64,000 bases of DNA from Sorex araneus (taxonomy: Eukaryota; Chordata; Mammalia; Eulipotyphla; Soricidae). A program made the position numbers and the translations under genes. Shown piece by piece: positions 24,301 through 31,079 of this stretch. Positions within the stretch are counted from its first letter, which is position 1; the number at the start of each line of letters is the position of its first letter. The stretch is taken from NCBI RefSeq assembly GCF_027595985.1, contig NC_073306.1:193705000-193768999 (forward strand), given 5' to 3'. Under the pieces are notes generated by a model. The model searched no databases, was not told the origin of the DNA, and saw only the letters and a list, made by a program, of their open reading frames with translations.

Positions 24301-26397
24301 GGTGGAGCAATTGCACAGCAGGTAGGGCGTTTGCCTTGCATGCCGCCAACCCGGGTTTGATTCCTTCGTACCTCTCAGAGAGCCCAGCAAGCTACCGAGA
24401 ATATCCCTGCCCGCACAGCAGTGCCTGGGAAGCCTCACATGGCGTATTCGTTATGCCAAAAACAGTAACTGCAAGTCTCAGGATGGAGACATTACTGGTG
24501 CTCTCTTGAGCAAAATCAGTAAACAATGGGATGACAGTGCTCCTGTGCTATATCAGTCTGTTTAACACACTCATGTCTAATAAAATCACATGATTATATT
24601 GTTCACAATCACGAATTATTGTTCAACATAAACTATAGGAATTAAAATACGTATTTGTATATTCTGAAATTTGTGCAGCATAAGATGTAAAGATCATTAA
24701 ACTATTGATGTTCCACAGAGTTGTTGATAGGAATGCCTTCCCACTGGTGTTGTCGAGCTAGAACATTTAACAAGATATTTCCTTAGCCATAGAATTTTAA
24801 AGTAAATTAGAGATTTATTTTTATTTGAGGTTATGGGAAAATTATATTTACTACCAAATTGGTTCATGTTAAAACCATCATATTATTTTTATGTTAAATA
24901 TAGTGCAAACATATTGGAAATATTTACAAAATACAGACACCTAGCAGTGGCCACACTTAACTTTGATTCTTTCTTTAGTGAATATAATTTTAAAAGAATA
25001 TAGATGAATTTTTATATTAATTTTTTTAAAAAGATTTTATACTTGAAAGAGATGATTTGTGGTTACATAGTAGTGAGAGACTGTGTACTTGTTAGAAGGT
25101 AAAGTTGTTGGTACTGACTAAAATAAAGTCACTCTCCAAAATGAATGGTGTCTTCACATAATCAGGCAAAATACTTTAAACACTACATAAGGAAACCAAA
25201 GATAAATAATGCCGTCAATGTTTCAGTAGAGTTGTAATAAAATTGTACAGCTTAATTAAAATTAATATCTATTAACTTTCTAATAGATATATCCACCTTG
25301 AACATATTTTACATTTCTAATGTTTGCTTTAAAAAATAAAAGAGAATAGCAAAATGAAGATGCACTATGAATAAGTATAATAAACAACAATCTTGCAAGA
25401 GTAAAATTAATTATATAATAATCATGCTATTGCAGAGCCTGGCAAGTTCCCTGTGTCATATTCGATTGTCAAAAACTACACCATTGCAATAGAGGGAACT
25501 CTAATGTAAAAATGGATGTTGAATAATACGAATGAGTCAGTTTAGGTTCATCAGATTTAACAATTCACTGTTTCAAGGGATTAGAGAGATAGTACACTGG
25601 GTAAAGTGGAAAATTTACTCACCAAGATATTAGGACATTTAAGACATCTTATTACCACTGAAACATGACTTACCTAGAACTTCACTATAAAACTCATCCC
25701 ATTGCTTGTCACATACTGTCTGGTACCAAAAGTCAAAATAAAGCACATGTATCATATTTTTAACCCTCTCCATGAATGTCATTTGGTCGCTTAATTCAGA
25801 CAGAACAACAGGTACATAGGATGGTGGGAGGGGAAGTCCTCCACTATACTTTTCAAGTCCAGATCCGGGAGAGAAGCGGAGACTGTATACTAAAGGGACT
25901 TGAAGCATTTCAGCCAGAAGCTCACCACAGGGTCCAATAGCATCTGCAAAGATGACATCAAACTTTGTTTCTTGTAATTTTTTCATTAGCTTCTTGTTCA
26001 GAACTAGATCTTTACAAAAATTTTTAATTACAATAAAAAATTCACAAAGAATTTCTTCCATTTTTGCATAATAAGACCAAAATGAATTTTTTGGCATCTT
26101 GTATATCCATTCCTCAAGGAGTCTTTGGAGAATGGCTTCCAGATGACCTTTAGCATATTGTGTTGGGAAAACTTCAAAATTAAAAGAAGTTGGTTTTGTA
26201 GGGTCAACAAGAATAGAAGCTTTCGATGTAAGAACAGTAACTTCATGACCTCTCTTCACAAGCTCATCCAGGATTGTCTTTATGTTGATCCAATGGCTGT
26301 ATTCCGTGGGCCACACCAACACCTTTCCACAACTCCCACAACTGAAGTACCAGCCCAACTCTAGCAGGAGCAGAAGTGAAATCCATTTAACAGACAT
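6033..26397 (-). CDS. UGT2B: UGT2B gene A, complete six-exon UDP-glucuronosyltransferase
   Basis: Join on the minus strand: 26397-25674, 22892-22744, 11866-11735, 9504-9417, 8032-7813, 6312-6033. The sum is 1593 nt, that is 530 residues plus TAG, the usual UGT2B length. Known family role: ER-membrane enzyme transferring glucuronic acid from UDP-glucuronate to lipophilic acceptors such as steroids, bile acids and drugs. Seen: signal peptide (residues 1 to about 23), His35 in EYSHW and Asp152 in FADA (equivalents of the catalytic His and Asp), the UDP-glucuronate signature in exon 5 with His375, Asp399 and Gln400, a transmembrane helix near 493-515, and a Cys-rich, Lys-rich tail with a KxKxx-type ER signal. 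Introns 1 to 5 are about 2.8, 10.9, 2.2, 1.4 and 1.5 kb. No frameshift or stop is present. The exact paralogue cannot be assigned by eye. Confidence 0.95.
6352..6465 (+). mobile_element. L1-type 3' tail fragment in intron 5 (copy A)
   Basis: ATGCACTAGTGAAGGGATGG, then AAAGCTTTGTAACTTTCCACA and TTGATTCAATAAA match the 3' tail of the L1s in this window (for example 38580-38680). It lies about 40 nt upstream, in gene sense, of the exon 6 acceptor. Confidence 0.7.
6815..7000 (-). mobile_element. Poly(A)-class SINE, old
   Basis: Reverse-complement SINE: CTCTGCACTCAGGGATCAGG followed by the degraded tRNA-like head, ending CTACTGTACTATCTCCTAG. The copy B counterpart is at about 58205-58385. Confidence 0.65.
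7412..7512 (+). mobile_element. RTE-tailed SINE 3' fragment (copy A)
   Basis: GGAGACATTACTAGTGCCCG followed by TGAGCAATGGGATTACAGTG, the SINE tail. Copy B at 58798-58900 keeps the more typical CCAAAAACAGTAACAACAAG stretch. Confidence 0.7.
7813..8032 (-). CDS. UGT2B: UGT2B gene A exon 5 (UDP-glucuronate signature)
   Basis: 220 nt encoding residues 365-437 and two bases of Ser438. It holds the family signature [12 protein letters not shown]...[16 protein letters not shown], including His375, Asp399 and Gln400 that contact UDP-glucuronate in the family. It ends at NDPS, with the last base of the Ser codon supplied by exon 6. Acceptor TTTTAG, donor GTGAGT. Confidence 0.96.
8248..8392 (-). mobile_element. 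Poly(A)-class SINE in intron 4 (copy A)
   Basis: Poly(T), then TTACTCCTGGCTGTTCGCTC and GGATCACCCCTGCCAC, the reverse complement of the SINE body. Copy B at 59665-59815. Confidence 0.75.
8890..9080 (-). repeat. Diverged SINE-like retroposon in intron 4 (copy A)
   Basis: TCCGGGTCTCCTGATGCTTG, then GTGCTCATGTGATGTCGGGA and ACCAAACACAGAG resemble a degraded minus-strand SINE (GTGCTC, GATGC and GAACCCAG blocks). Not firmly classed. Copy B at 60310-60510. Confidence 0.35.
9417..9504 (-). CDS. UGT2B: UGT2B gene A exon 4
   Basis: 88 nt encoding residues 336-364 plus the first base of Gly365. It reads [20 protein letters not shown] and then KWIPQNDLL, matching the conserved [12 protein letters not shown] block across the exon 4/5 junction. 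Acceptor CACAG, donor GTAAGT. Confidence 0.95.
9622..9805 (+). mobile_element. Poly(A)-class SINE in intron 3 (copy A)
   Basis: Degraded head TAGTACAGTGGATAAGGC, body GGTGATCCCTGAGAACAGA and GAGTGTGCCCTGCTCCC. Copy B at about 61040-61245. Confidence 0.7.
10712..10916 (+). mobile_element. Poly(A)-class SINE with (AAAT)n tail (copy A)
   Basis: GGGGCTGGATTGATAGTATT head, GTGATTCCTGAGTGAGAGCC body and an (AAAT)n microsatellite tail at about 10876-10915. Copy B at 62160-62363. Confidence 0.85.
11062..11250 (-). mobile_element. Poly(A)-class SINE in intron 3 (copy A)
   Basis: Poly(T) then GGGTCACACCTGGC, ACTCCTGGCTCTGCACTCAG and GGACCATATGGGATGCTGAG. Flanked by TGTAATGCTGATTT on both sides (11056 and 11242 areas), a target-site duplication. 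Heavily substituted. Confidence 0.8.
11735..11866 (-). CDS. UGT2B: UGT2B gene A exon 3
   Basis: 132 nt, phase 0, encoding residues 292-335. It contains [19 protein letters not shown], the start of the UDP-sugar-binding domain, and ends IPQK. Acceptor ACAG, donor GTTAGG (a weaker +3 to +6 donor, identical in copy B). Confidence 0.95.
12020..13150 (-). mobile_element. Ancient L1 in intron 2 (copy A)
   Basis: The + strand shows the reverse complement of an old eutherian L1 3' region: CTTCTTTATCCATTC, then TATTTTGACTACTTTAAGTA and GACATAGGTGTGCATA. The window end truncates the copy B counterpart, which starts at about 63330. The right boundary is approximate. Confidence 0.6.
13429..13673 (+). 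mobile_element. RTE-tailed SINE, full length
   Basis: Pol III-type head with A-box TAGCACAGTGG and B-box GAGTTCGATTC, body with CTCGGAGAGTCCGGGAAGCT and CAAAAACAGTAACAATAAG, tail ATTACTGGTGCCCGCTCG then AATCGATGAGCAATGGGAT. Flanked by CATGCGTTGTAGG (13418-13430) and CATGTGTTGTAGG (13674-13686), a 13-bp duplication with one mismatch. Confidence 0.92.
13690..14520. other. Intron 2 sequence, AT-rich
   Basis: No coding exon, splice-flanked block or recognisable repeat seen. Confidence 0.5.
14524..14697 (+). mobile_element. Poly(A)-class SINE
   Basis: GGGGCTGGAGCAATAGCACA head, GTCCGCTGAGCACTGCC body, AGCATCACCGGGTGTGACCC and an A-rich tail. Has no RTE tail. Confidence 0.9.
14700..15525. other. 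Intron 2 sequence, unassigned
   Basis: No gene or recognised repeat. Open frames at 14931-15149 and 15314-15502 have no recognisable protein features. Confidence 0.45.
15530..18450 (-). mobile_element. L1 with internal deletion, gene-sense orientation, intron 2
   Basis: From right to left: GC-rich 5' UTR (about 17880-18450), ORF1 remnant with a coiled-coil region and [11 protein letters not shown] (17457-17849), ORF2 start and endonuclease region (about 16641-17040), a jump, then ORF2 C-terminus (16017-16600), 3' UTR and poly(T) at about 15535-15580. Most of the reverse transcriptase is deleted at the jump near 16640. Confidence 0.88.
18480..20765 (+). mobile_element. L1 5' half, antisense to gene A, intron 2
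   Basis: Plus-strand 5' UTR and ORF1 ([17 protein letters not shown]... at 18702 and downstream [12 protein letters not shown]-like near 19270), then ORF2 endonuclease ([20 protein letters not shown] at 19912 and [20 protein letters not shown]). Several frameshifts and stops. Truncated at about 20765. Confidence 0.88.
20766..21885. other. Intron 2 sequence, unassigned
   Basis: Begins with a short GC-rich, GGCAGG-rich stretch (20790-20900) that looks like degenerate minisatellite. The rest has no recognisable feature. Confidence 0.4.
21888..22165 (-). mobile_element. RTE-tailed SINE
   Basis: Reverse complement: GTCATCCCGTTGTTCATCAA and GGGCACCAGTAACATCTCC tail, then GGTAGCTTGCCAGGCTCTG body and degraded head ending TTTCCAGCC. 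Confidence 0.88.
22322..22610 (-). mobile_element. RTE-tailed SINE close to exon 2
   Basis: Reverse complement with CATCCCATTGCTCATCAA, CCAGTAACGTCTCC, a duplicated body segment (GTGAGATACTGCC and GGGAGATACTCACGG) and head ending ATTACTCCAGCCC. Lies about 130 nt downstream of the exon 2 donor. Confidence 0.88.
22744..22892 (-). CDS. UGT2B: UGT2B gene A exon 2
   Basis: 149 nt encoding residues 242-291, the end of the N-terminal domain and start of the linker. It carries the family motifs [29 protein letters not shown]. Acceptor TCTCAG is at 22893-22894 and donor GTAAGC follows. The length equals the canonical UGT2B exon 2. Confidence 0.94.
23130..23800 (+). repeat. GC-rich patch and diverged SINE-like sequence in intron 1
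   Basis: 23150-23420 is GC-rich with no coding features. 23560-23800 has SINE body and tail traces (GAAACTGACAAGCTACCCAG, CAAAAACAGTAACAATCTGG, GATCAAGGGGATGATGATG). Confidence 0.4.
23896..24057 (+). mobile_element. Poly(A)-class SINE in intron 1
   Basis: GGGCTGGAGAAATGTACAGC head, GGAACCAGGAGTAATCCCTG and CACAGCTGGGTGTGACTCCC body. Confidence 0.75.
24297..24545 (+). mobile_element. RTE-tailed SINE in intron 1
   Basis: GGGTGGAGCAATTGCACAGC head, AACCCGGGTTTGATTCC B-box, CAAAAACAGTAACTGCAAG and ATTACTGGTGCTCTCTTGAG tail. Confidence 0.88.
24550..25430. other. Intron 1 sequence, AT-rich
   Basis: Nothing recognisable. A 60-bp SINE body fragment follows at 25433-25490 (GCAGAGCCTGGCAAGTTCCC). 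Confidence 0.45.
25674..26397 (-). CDS. UGT2B: UGT2B gene A exon 1
   Basis: 724 nt encoding residues 1-241 plus the first base of Gly242. This is the acceptor-substrate-binding N-terminal half. It starts MSVKW, the typical UGT2B start, followed by a Leu-rich signal peptide ending before GKVLVW. Catalytic His35 and Asp152 are present, as is the conserved SYVPVV...MTFMERVKN region. The donor is CTAG|GTAAGT (+ strand donor bases 25672-25673). An in-frame ATG 14 codons upstream (26439) was not chosen because it lies only about 10-15 nt downstream of the TATA box, so it is probably outside the transcript. Confidence 0.95.
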
Positions 26398-26448
26398 TCT
26401 GGCAGAAAATGATATCAAACTTCTATTTTCTTTTTCCATCAGTTGTAT

Positions 26449-26455
26449 TTATATA
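26449..26455 (-). promoter_or_regulatory. TATA box of UGT2B gene A
   Basis: TATATAA on the minus strand, 52-58 nt upstream of the ATG at 26397. A start 25-30 nt downstream would give a 5' leader of roughly 25-30 nt, in line with the short leaders of UGT2B genes. This supports the ATG at 26397. Confidence 0.6.
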
Positions 26456-26458
26456 AAA

Positions 26459-26475
26459 GATTAATCGATTAGTAT
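26459..26475 (-). promoter_or_regulatory. AT-rich palindrome, candidate HNF1/ONECUT-type liver element
   Basis: Immediately upstream of the TATA box is the perfect palindrome TAATCGATTA (26462-26471). UGT2B promoters of other mammals carry an HNF1 site (GTTAATNATTAAC) at this position. Here the half-sites are similar but the spacer is one base longer and the flanks do not match fully, so HNF1 use is inferred. The ATCGAT core also fits CUT-homeodomain factors. Confidence 0.35.
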
Positions 26476-26859
26476 GTTAAAGTATAACTCATATATCAAA
26501 GTACTAAAATCTAAAACATTTAGACTTAATGGAGGAAAAAAAAGTAGCAGACCTTGTTTGTAAGCAAATGTGTTCTATCTCTGTTTGAGTTAATGAGTGT
26601 TATCACCAAGACACGAGTTGATGACCTTGCATGCCCCAAAGTGCAAGAGTGTGAGTTGATGAATTTGCAGCTATATTTTGCAATATGTTTTACAATATTT
26701 TTGCAATAAGTTTAAAAGCAGTTTCAAGGGAGAGATGACTATCTCCAGTCTCTTGAAATGAAAATAAAATTAAAACTATTTTAAGCATGATGAGGATTTA
26801 TTGATTTTCATGAACAAGACTTTGTTTAATTTGGATAAGTTTCTTATTTTAGTATTAGT

Positions 26860-27010
26860 TTTATTTACTTTTAGGGCAATACCCTTCTGCCCCCAGGCTT
26901 TGTGTTCAGGGGTCACTGTTGGTAGTGCTCAGGGGGTCTGTATGTGTTTTCAGGTGTATCACAAGTAAGTCAAACACCTTATATGCAGTACTGTTGAGCC
27001 CTATCAGGAG
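26860..27010 (-). mobile_element. Poly(A)-class SINE, old
   Basis: CAGGGGTCACTGTTGGTAGT and GCTCAGGGGGTCTGTATG match the reverse-complement body; the head is decayed. Lies about 460 bp upstream of gene A. Confidence 0.65.
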
Positions 27011-27059
27011 CAAGCCTGTACGACAGAATTTCAAGTTCAGAATGATTTAAAAAAAATAC

Positions 27060-27607
27060 ACCCCAGAAACACAAACAGTGCTGCAAATCAGTGTTAGCAG
27101 GATGAAACAGAACTGACCATGTGAGTGGAAGCAACCATAAACAAGTGGGACTACATCAAACTAAGAAGCTTCTGCACTTCAAAAGAAACAGTGACCAAAA
27201 TACAGAAAGAACCCACAGAATGGAAAGAATATTTACCCAATACCCATCTGATAAGGGATTAATATCCAGGATATACAAGTATATATATATCCAAGACACT
27301 AGTAGAATTGTATAAGAAAAAAACCTCCAACCCCATCAAAAAATGGGGAAAAGAAATGAACAGAAGCGTCCTCCAAAAAGAAATACACATGGCCAAAAGG
27401 CACATGAAAAAATGCTCCACATCACTAGTCATCAGGAAGATGAGAATCAAAGCAACAATGAGATATCATCTCACACGACAGAGACTGGCACACATTCAAA
27501 AGTACAAAAGCAACCAGTGCTGGCGTAGATTTGGGGAAAAATGGATGCTACTTCACTGTTGGTGGGAAAGCTGACTGGTCCAGCCTTTCTGGAAAACAAT
27601 ATGGACA
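27060..27607 (+). mobile_element. L1 ORF2 C-terminal fragment
   Basis: Plus-strand ORF2: WDYIKLRSFCTSKETVTKIQ-like (27148-27200), GLISRIYKYIYIQ and the [20 protein letters not shown] region (27404-27470). Abuts the UGT2 exon 5 remnant. Confidence 0.8.
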
Positions 27608-27685
27608 GTCCTGCATTGAGCAAGTCTTGATACTCCTCCCAGTGCACTCTGACATTTGCTTCCTTGGCCTTCATATGAAAATAAG
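27608..27685 (-). pseudogene. UGT2 exon 5 remnant
   Basis: The + strand matches gene A exon 5 from GCATTGAGCAA to CCTTGGCCT.CATATGA with many substitutions. Translated on minus it gives MKAKEANVRVHWEEYQDLLNA, aligned to [23 protein letters not shown] of gene A. It is cut on its left by an L1 fragment (27060-27607) and lacks the UDP-glucuronate signature and splice sites. It is part of a dead UGT2 gene with the remnants at 37001 and 41993. Confidence 0.75.
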
Positions 27686-27918
27686 TTTATCAGTTTAAAT
27701 ACATACAGATGAATTACCAATGACCAATGAGGAATGATCAGGTCATGGTGGATGATTCACAACTGCTATTAGTCCTACTGTGAGTTATAACAGTTTTATT
27801 TTTAGGATATTCAGTGGTCAGATATACTTCAGGATATTATTAATTATTATCTGAGGAGATATATTGAAAAGTATGACCAAATAATCATAGAAAATATAAC
27901 TTTCTATGATTAACTAAA

Positions 27919-28175
27919 GGGCTGGAGTGATAGCGCAAGGGTAGGTCGTTCGCATTTCACGCAGCCGACACCTGTCGATTCCTCCACCCCTCTCAGAGAG
28001 ACCGGCAAGCTACCAGAATATCGCACCCTCGTGGCAGAGGCTGGCAAGCTATCCGAGGCGTATTCGATATGCCCAAAACAGTAACAGACAAGTCTTGCAA
28101 TGAGAGATGTTACTGGTGCCCGCTTGAACAAATCAATGAGCAATGGGATGACAGTGACAGACAGTGAATATTATC
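27919..28175 (+). mobile_element. RTE-tailed SINE
   Basis: GGGCTGGAGTGATAGCGCAA head, GCAAGCTATCCGAGGCGTAT body, TGTTACTGGTGCCCGCTTG and GAGCAATGGGATGACAGTG tail. Confidence 0.9.
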
Positions 28176-28179
28176 TTCA

Positions 28180-28345
28180 AATAACTTTTTTGTTGTTTTT
28201 AGGCCACATCTGGCAGTGCTCAAGGTTTAATCTTGGCTTTGTTCTTACAGATCACTCTTGCCAGTGCCCAGGGAACCATCTGAGAATCGATTTCAGGTAG
28301 AGCATAAAAGGAAAGCACCATATTACCCCTTTGCCACCCTGGAAA
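28180..28345 (-). mobile_element. Poly(A)-class SINE, old
   Basis: GGCCACATCTGGCAGTGCTC, CAGATCACTCTTGCCAGTGC and a decayed head with GCACCATATTACCCC. Confidence 0.65.
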
Positions 28346-28960
28346 TTACCTTTTAATATATTCCCTACATATGTAATCAAAAAGTATGCAAGTCACTGAG
28401 TCTAACATGGAAAAGATATGTGATAGTTAAAAAAAAAGATATGTGATAGTGATGGCACTAGAATCAGAGGATAATAAAAGTTTTGCTTTGTGCCGTAAAA
28501 TCTGCGCATTCCAAGGTTTAGGAAATATGCCTTGCTTGACATTTCTAAGTTACAGATGTTCAAATTCTGAAGAAAATAAGAAATAATTTGATTAACTGGT
28601 TTTCAAAGACCATATGTAACAAAGAGACGATGAGTCAAAAATCAGTATTATAGAACATTGGAATGCAAAGAATTGCCCATATCTTGTATAGGTTCTTTGT
28701 ATATGTTTTATCAAACTATGCTAAGTTTTATATTCAACTAAATATAAGTGAAATCATAGCTAATAGAGATTAGGAAAGCTTAATTATCAAAGGTAAAGTC
28801 ATATATTTAAATATTGATTATGTGGCTTGATAAATCAGTCTAGATATGTAGGAAGATACCAAATTCTTCATGTTAAATTGCATTCATTTGTTATATTCTC
28901 TCATTTTCCAGTGTAGTATATTGTTGTTGCTTTTTTATTGTCATAGAAAAGAGTTTTTTG
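28345..28960. other. Unassigned intergenic sequence within the dead UGT2 gene interval
   Basis: AT-rich; contains a short direct repeat AAAAGATATGTGATAGT near 28415 and 28435. No exon 4 remnant recognised. Confidence 0.45.
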
Positions 28961-28964
28961 ACGT

Positions 28965-29472
28965 CTTGGCAAATGATTTGATTCTTATTTGTCAATGGAG
29001 GTCGAAACTCCAGATTCTTTCTCTCACTTGAGTGAAATGTGATATTGCAAGCATAGCTCTTTCAATTCCTCTTTGGGAGAACCGACTAGCATTCTTGTCC
29101 TGTTTGCGTAGGGCCAGGTCTCTGAGTTATATGTTAGTGCAGGAAGAACCGTGAGTCAAAAAGATGAGCCTGGAGCCAGAAGTTCTTCGTCCTCTTCACC
29201 ACTTCTTCGACGCTCATGAATGCGTTCTACACTGCTCTCTCCTCCTGCGCAGTTCTGGTGCCAAGTCATACCTCATGTTGAGTTCTCGACCGAAATACAC
29301 ATAACGGATGCATTCGGAGATGTTTGTTCTGTTGAGATGTTTGTTCTGTTCAGACAATCCCCCGAATGTCAGGGACTAGTTTGTTTTTCATGAACATTGT
29401 CTTGGCGAGATTCAGCTGCAGTAAAACCTTTCCACACTCATGGTTGTAGTCGGCCAGATTTGTGCCGCTCGG
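28965..29472 (-). mobile_element. RTE-type LINE fragment
   Basis: Reverse complement of the RTE C-terminal region: TTTCTCTCACTTGAGTGAAA, GCATAGCTCTTTCAATTCCT and GGCGAGATTCAGCTGCAGT, parallel to 34130-34625. Confidence 0.82.
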
Positions 29473-30575
29473 CTTTATGTTTCCTAGTGGGTCCTTTCAG
29501 GCCCCTTTACTTGGTGTTTCCTTCTCTATTTGAGCTGTGTTTTTCCCTAGGATGTGAGGCTGGCTTCCAAGCTGTAGGGGAAACTTCCTGTTCCTTATCT
29601 CTATTACTTTTGGGTGTTAGTCTCCTTTTCTGTTACTTTATATTCCACAGATTGGTGCAATCTTTCTCTCTTCCTGACTCATTTCACTTAACATTATACT
29701 TCCCATGTTGATCCATTTATATGCAAATTTCATGAATTTACCTTTTCTAACAGCTACAAAGTATTCCATTGTGTAGATGTACCAAAGTTTCTTTAACCAG
29801 TCATCTGTTTGGGGGCACTACAGTTTTTTCCAGTATTTGGCTATTGTAAACAGTGCAGTGCTGAACATACAAGTGCAAATGTCATTTCTACTAAACTTCT
29901 TTGCCTCTCCAAGATATATTCCCAGAAGTGGTATTGCTGGGTCAAATGGGAGCTCAATTTCTAATTTTTTGAGATATGTCCATACTGCTTTCCAAAGAGG
30001 CATTGCCAGTTGGCATTCCCACCAGGAGTGTAGGAGAGTCCCTTTCTCCCCACTTTCATGCCAACACCGGTTACTTTTGTTCTTTTGGATATAGACCAGA
30101 CTCTATGGTGTTGACTCATTGTTGTTTTGATCTGCATCTTTCTGATGATTAGTGATGAGGAGCATTTTTCATTTTTTTCCATGTGTCTTTGGCCATTCTG
30201 ATTTCTTCTTTGAGAAAGTTTCTGTTCATATCATTGCTCCATTTTCTTGGTTTAATGGTGTTGGATGCTTTCTTCTTGTGGAGTTTAACCAGTGCCTTGT
30301 ATATCCTTTATATCAAGACTTTATCAGATGGGTATTGGGTTAATATCCTTTCCCATTCTGTAGTTTGTCTTTGTATTCTGGTCACTCTTTTTTTAGAGGT
30401 ACAGAAACTTCTTATTTTAAGATAGTCCCATTTGTTTATCTCTGTTTCCACTTGTCTACTTAGTGGCGAGTCATATTTGAAGATACTTGTAGCTTCAATA
30501 TCGTGGAGGGTTTTGCTGACCTTGTCTTCAATGTACTTTATTCATTCTGGTATGATGTTGATATATCTTTAATTC
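29473..30575 (-). mobile_element. L1 3' fragment
   Basis: Minus-strand ORF2 C-terminus: IELPFDPAIPLLGIYLGEAK (29899-29955), KCSSSLIIRKMQIKTTM (about 30117-30167) and upstream ORF2 to about 30575. It lacks the last 3' UTR part and poly(A). Confidence 0.85.
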
Positions 30576-30765
30576 AAATATTTTTTGGGGGGTCGCTCCT
30601 CATCATTGTTGAGGGAGGGTACAGGGGCACTGCTTCTATGGTACTTAATTAACCAGGAAAACAGTTTAGCAATTTGTTAGGTGGAGCCACCAGTTTGACA
30701 TCAGAAGTTTCTCAGGAACAATGTGATGCTAGGGACCAAACTGAATCTAGACTACTATGTATATC
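30570..30765 (-). repeat. Diverged SINE-like sequence
   Basis: CAGGAACAATGTGATGCTAG and GGACCAAACTGAATC resemble the degraded SINE-like unit at 8890-9080. Low confidence. Confidence 0.3.
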
Positions 30766-31079
30766 TTCAAATTTGAGATACTTTTACATGAAGAAAAGTG
30801 GTGTCTCATGTTATGAATGGCAATGTACTAGTGAAGCTATAAAAAATTACAGATAAGCAATGTACTGCAAAAACCTTGTAGAATTAATCAAAATGAGACA
30901 TATGATAAGCATTTCCATGCCCTCTATTACATTATATAATTTTCAAATATATTGGCATTATAATCATCCAAATTAATATTATAGATGGATTATGGTCTAT
31001 AATTGGGTAATATCTATTTGCTGTGTGCATGTTGAATTGAAATAACTTCAACATCCAAGGGAAACTAATGATAAGTGTA

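Noticed and set aside
26395-26439. Upstream in-frame ATG giving a 14-residue longer UGT2B
   Set aside because: It lies only 10-16 nt from the TATA box and would precede the transcript; the second Met begins the family-typical MSVKW and the signal peptide.
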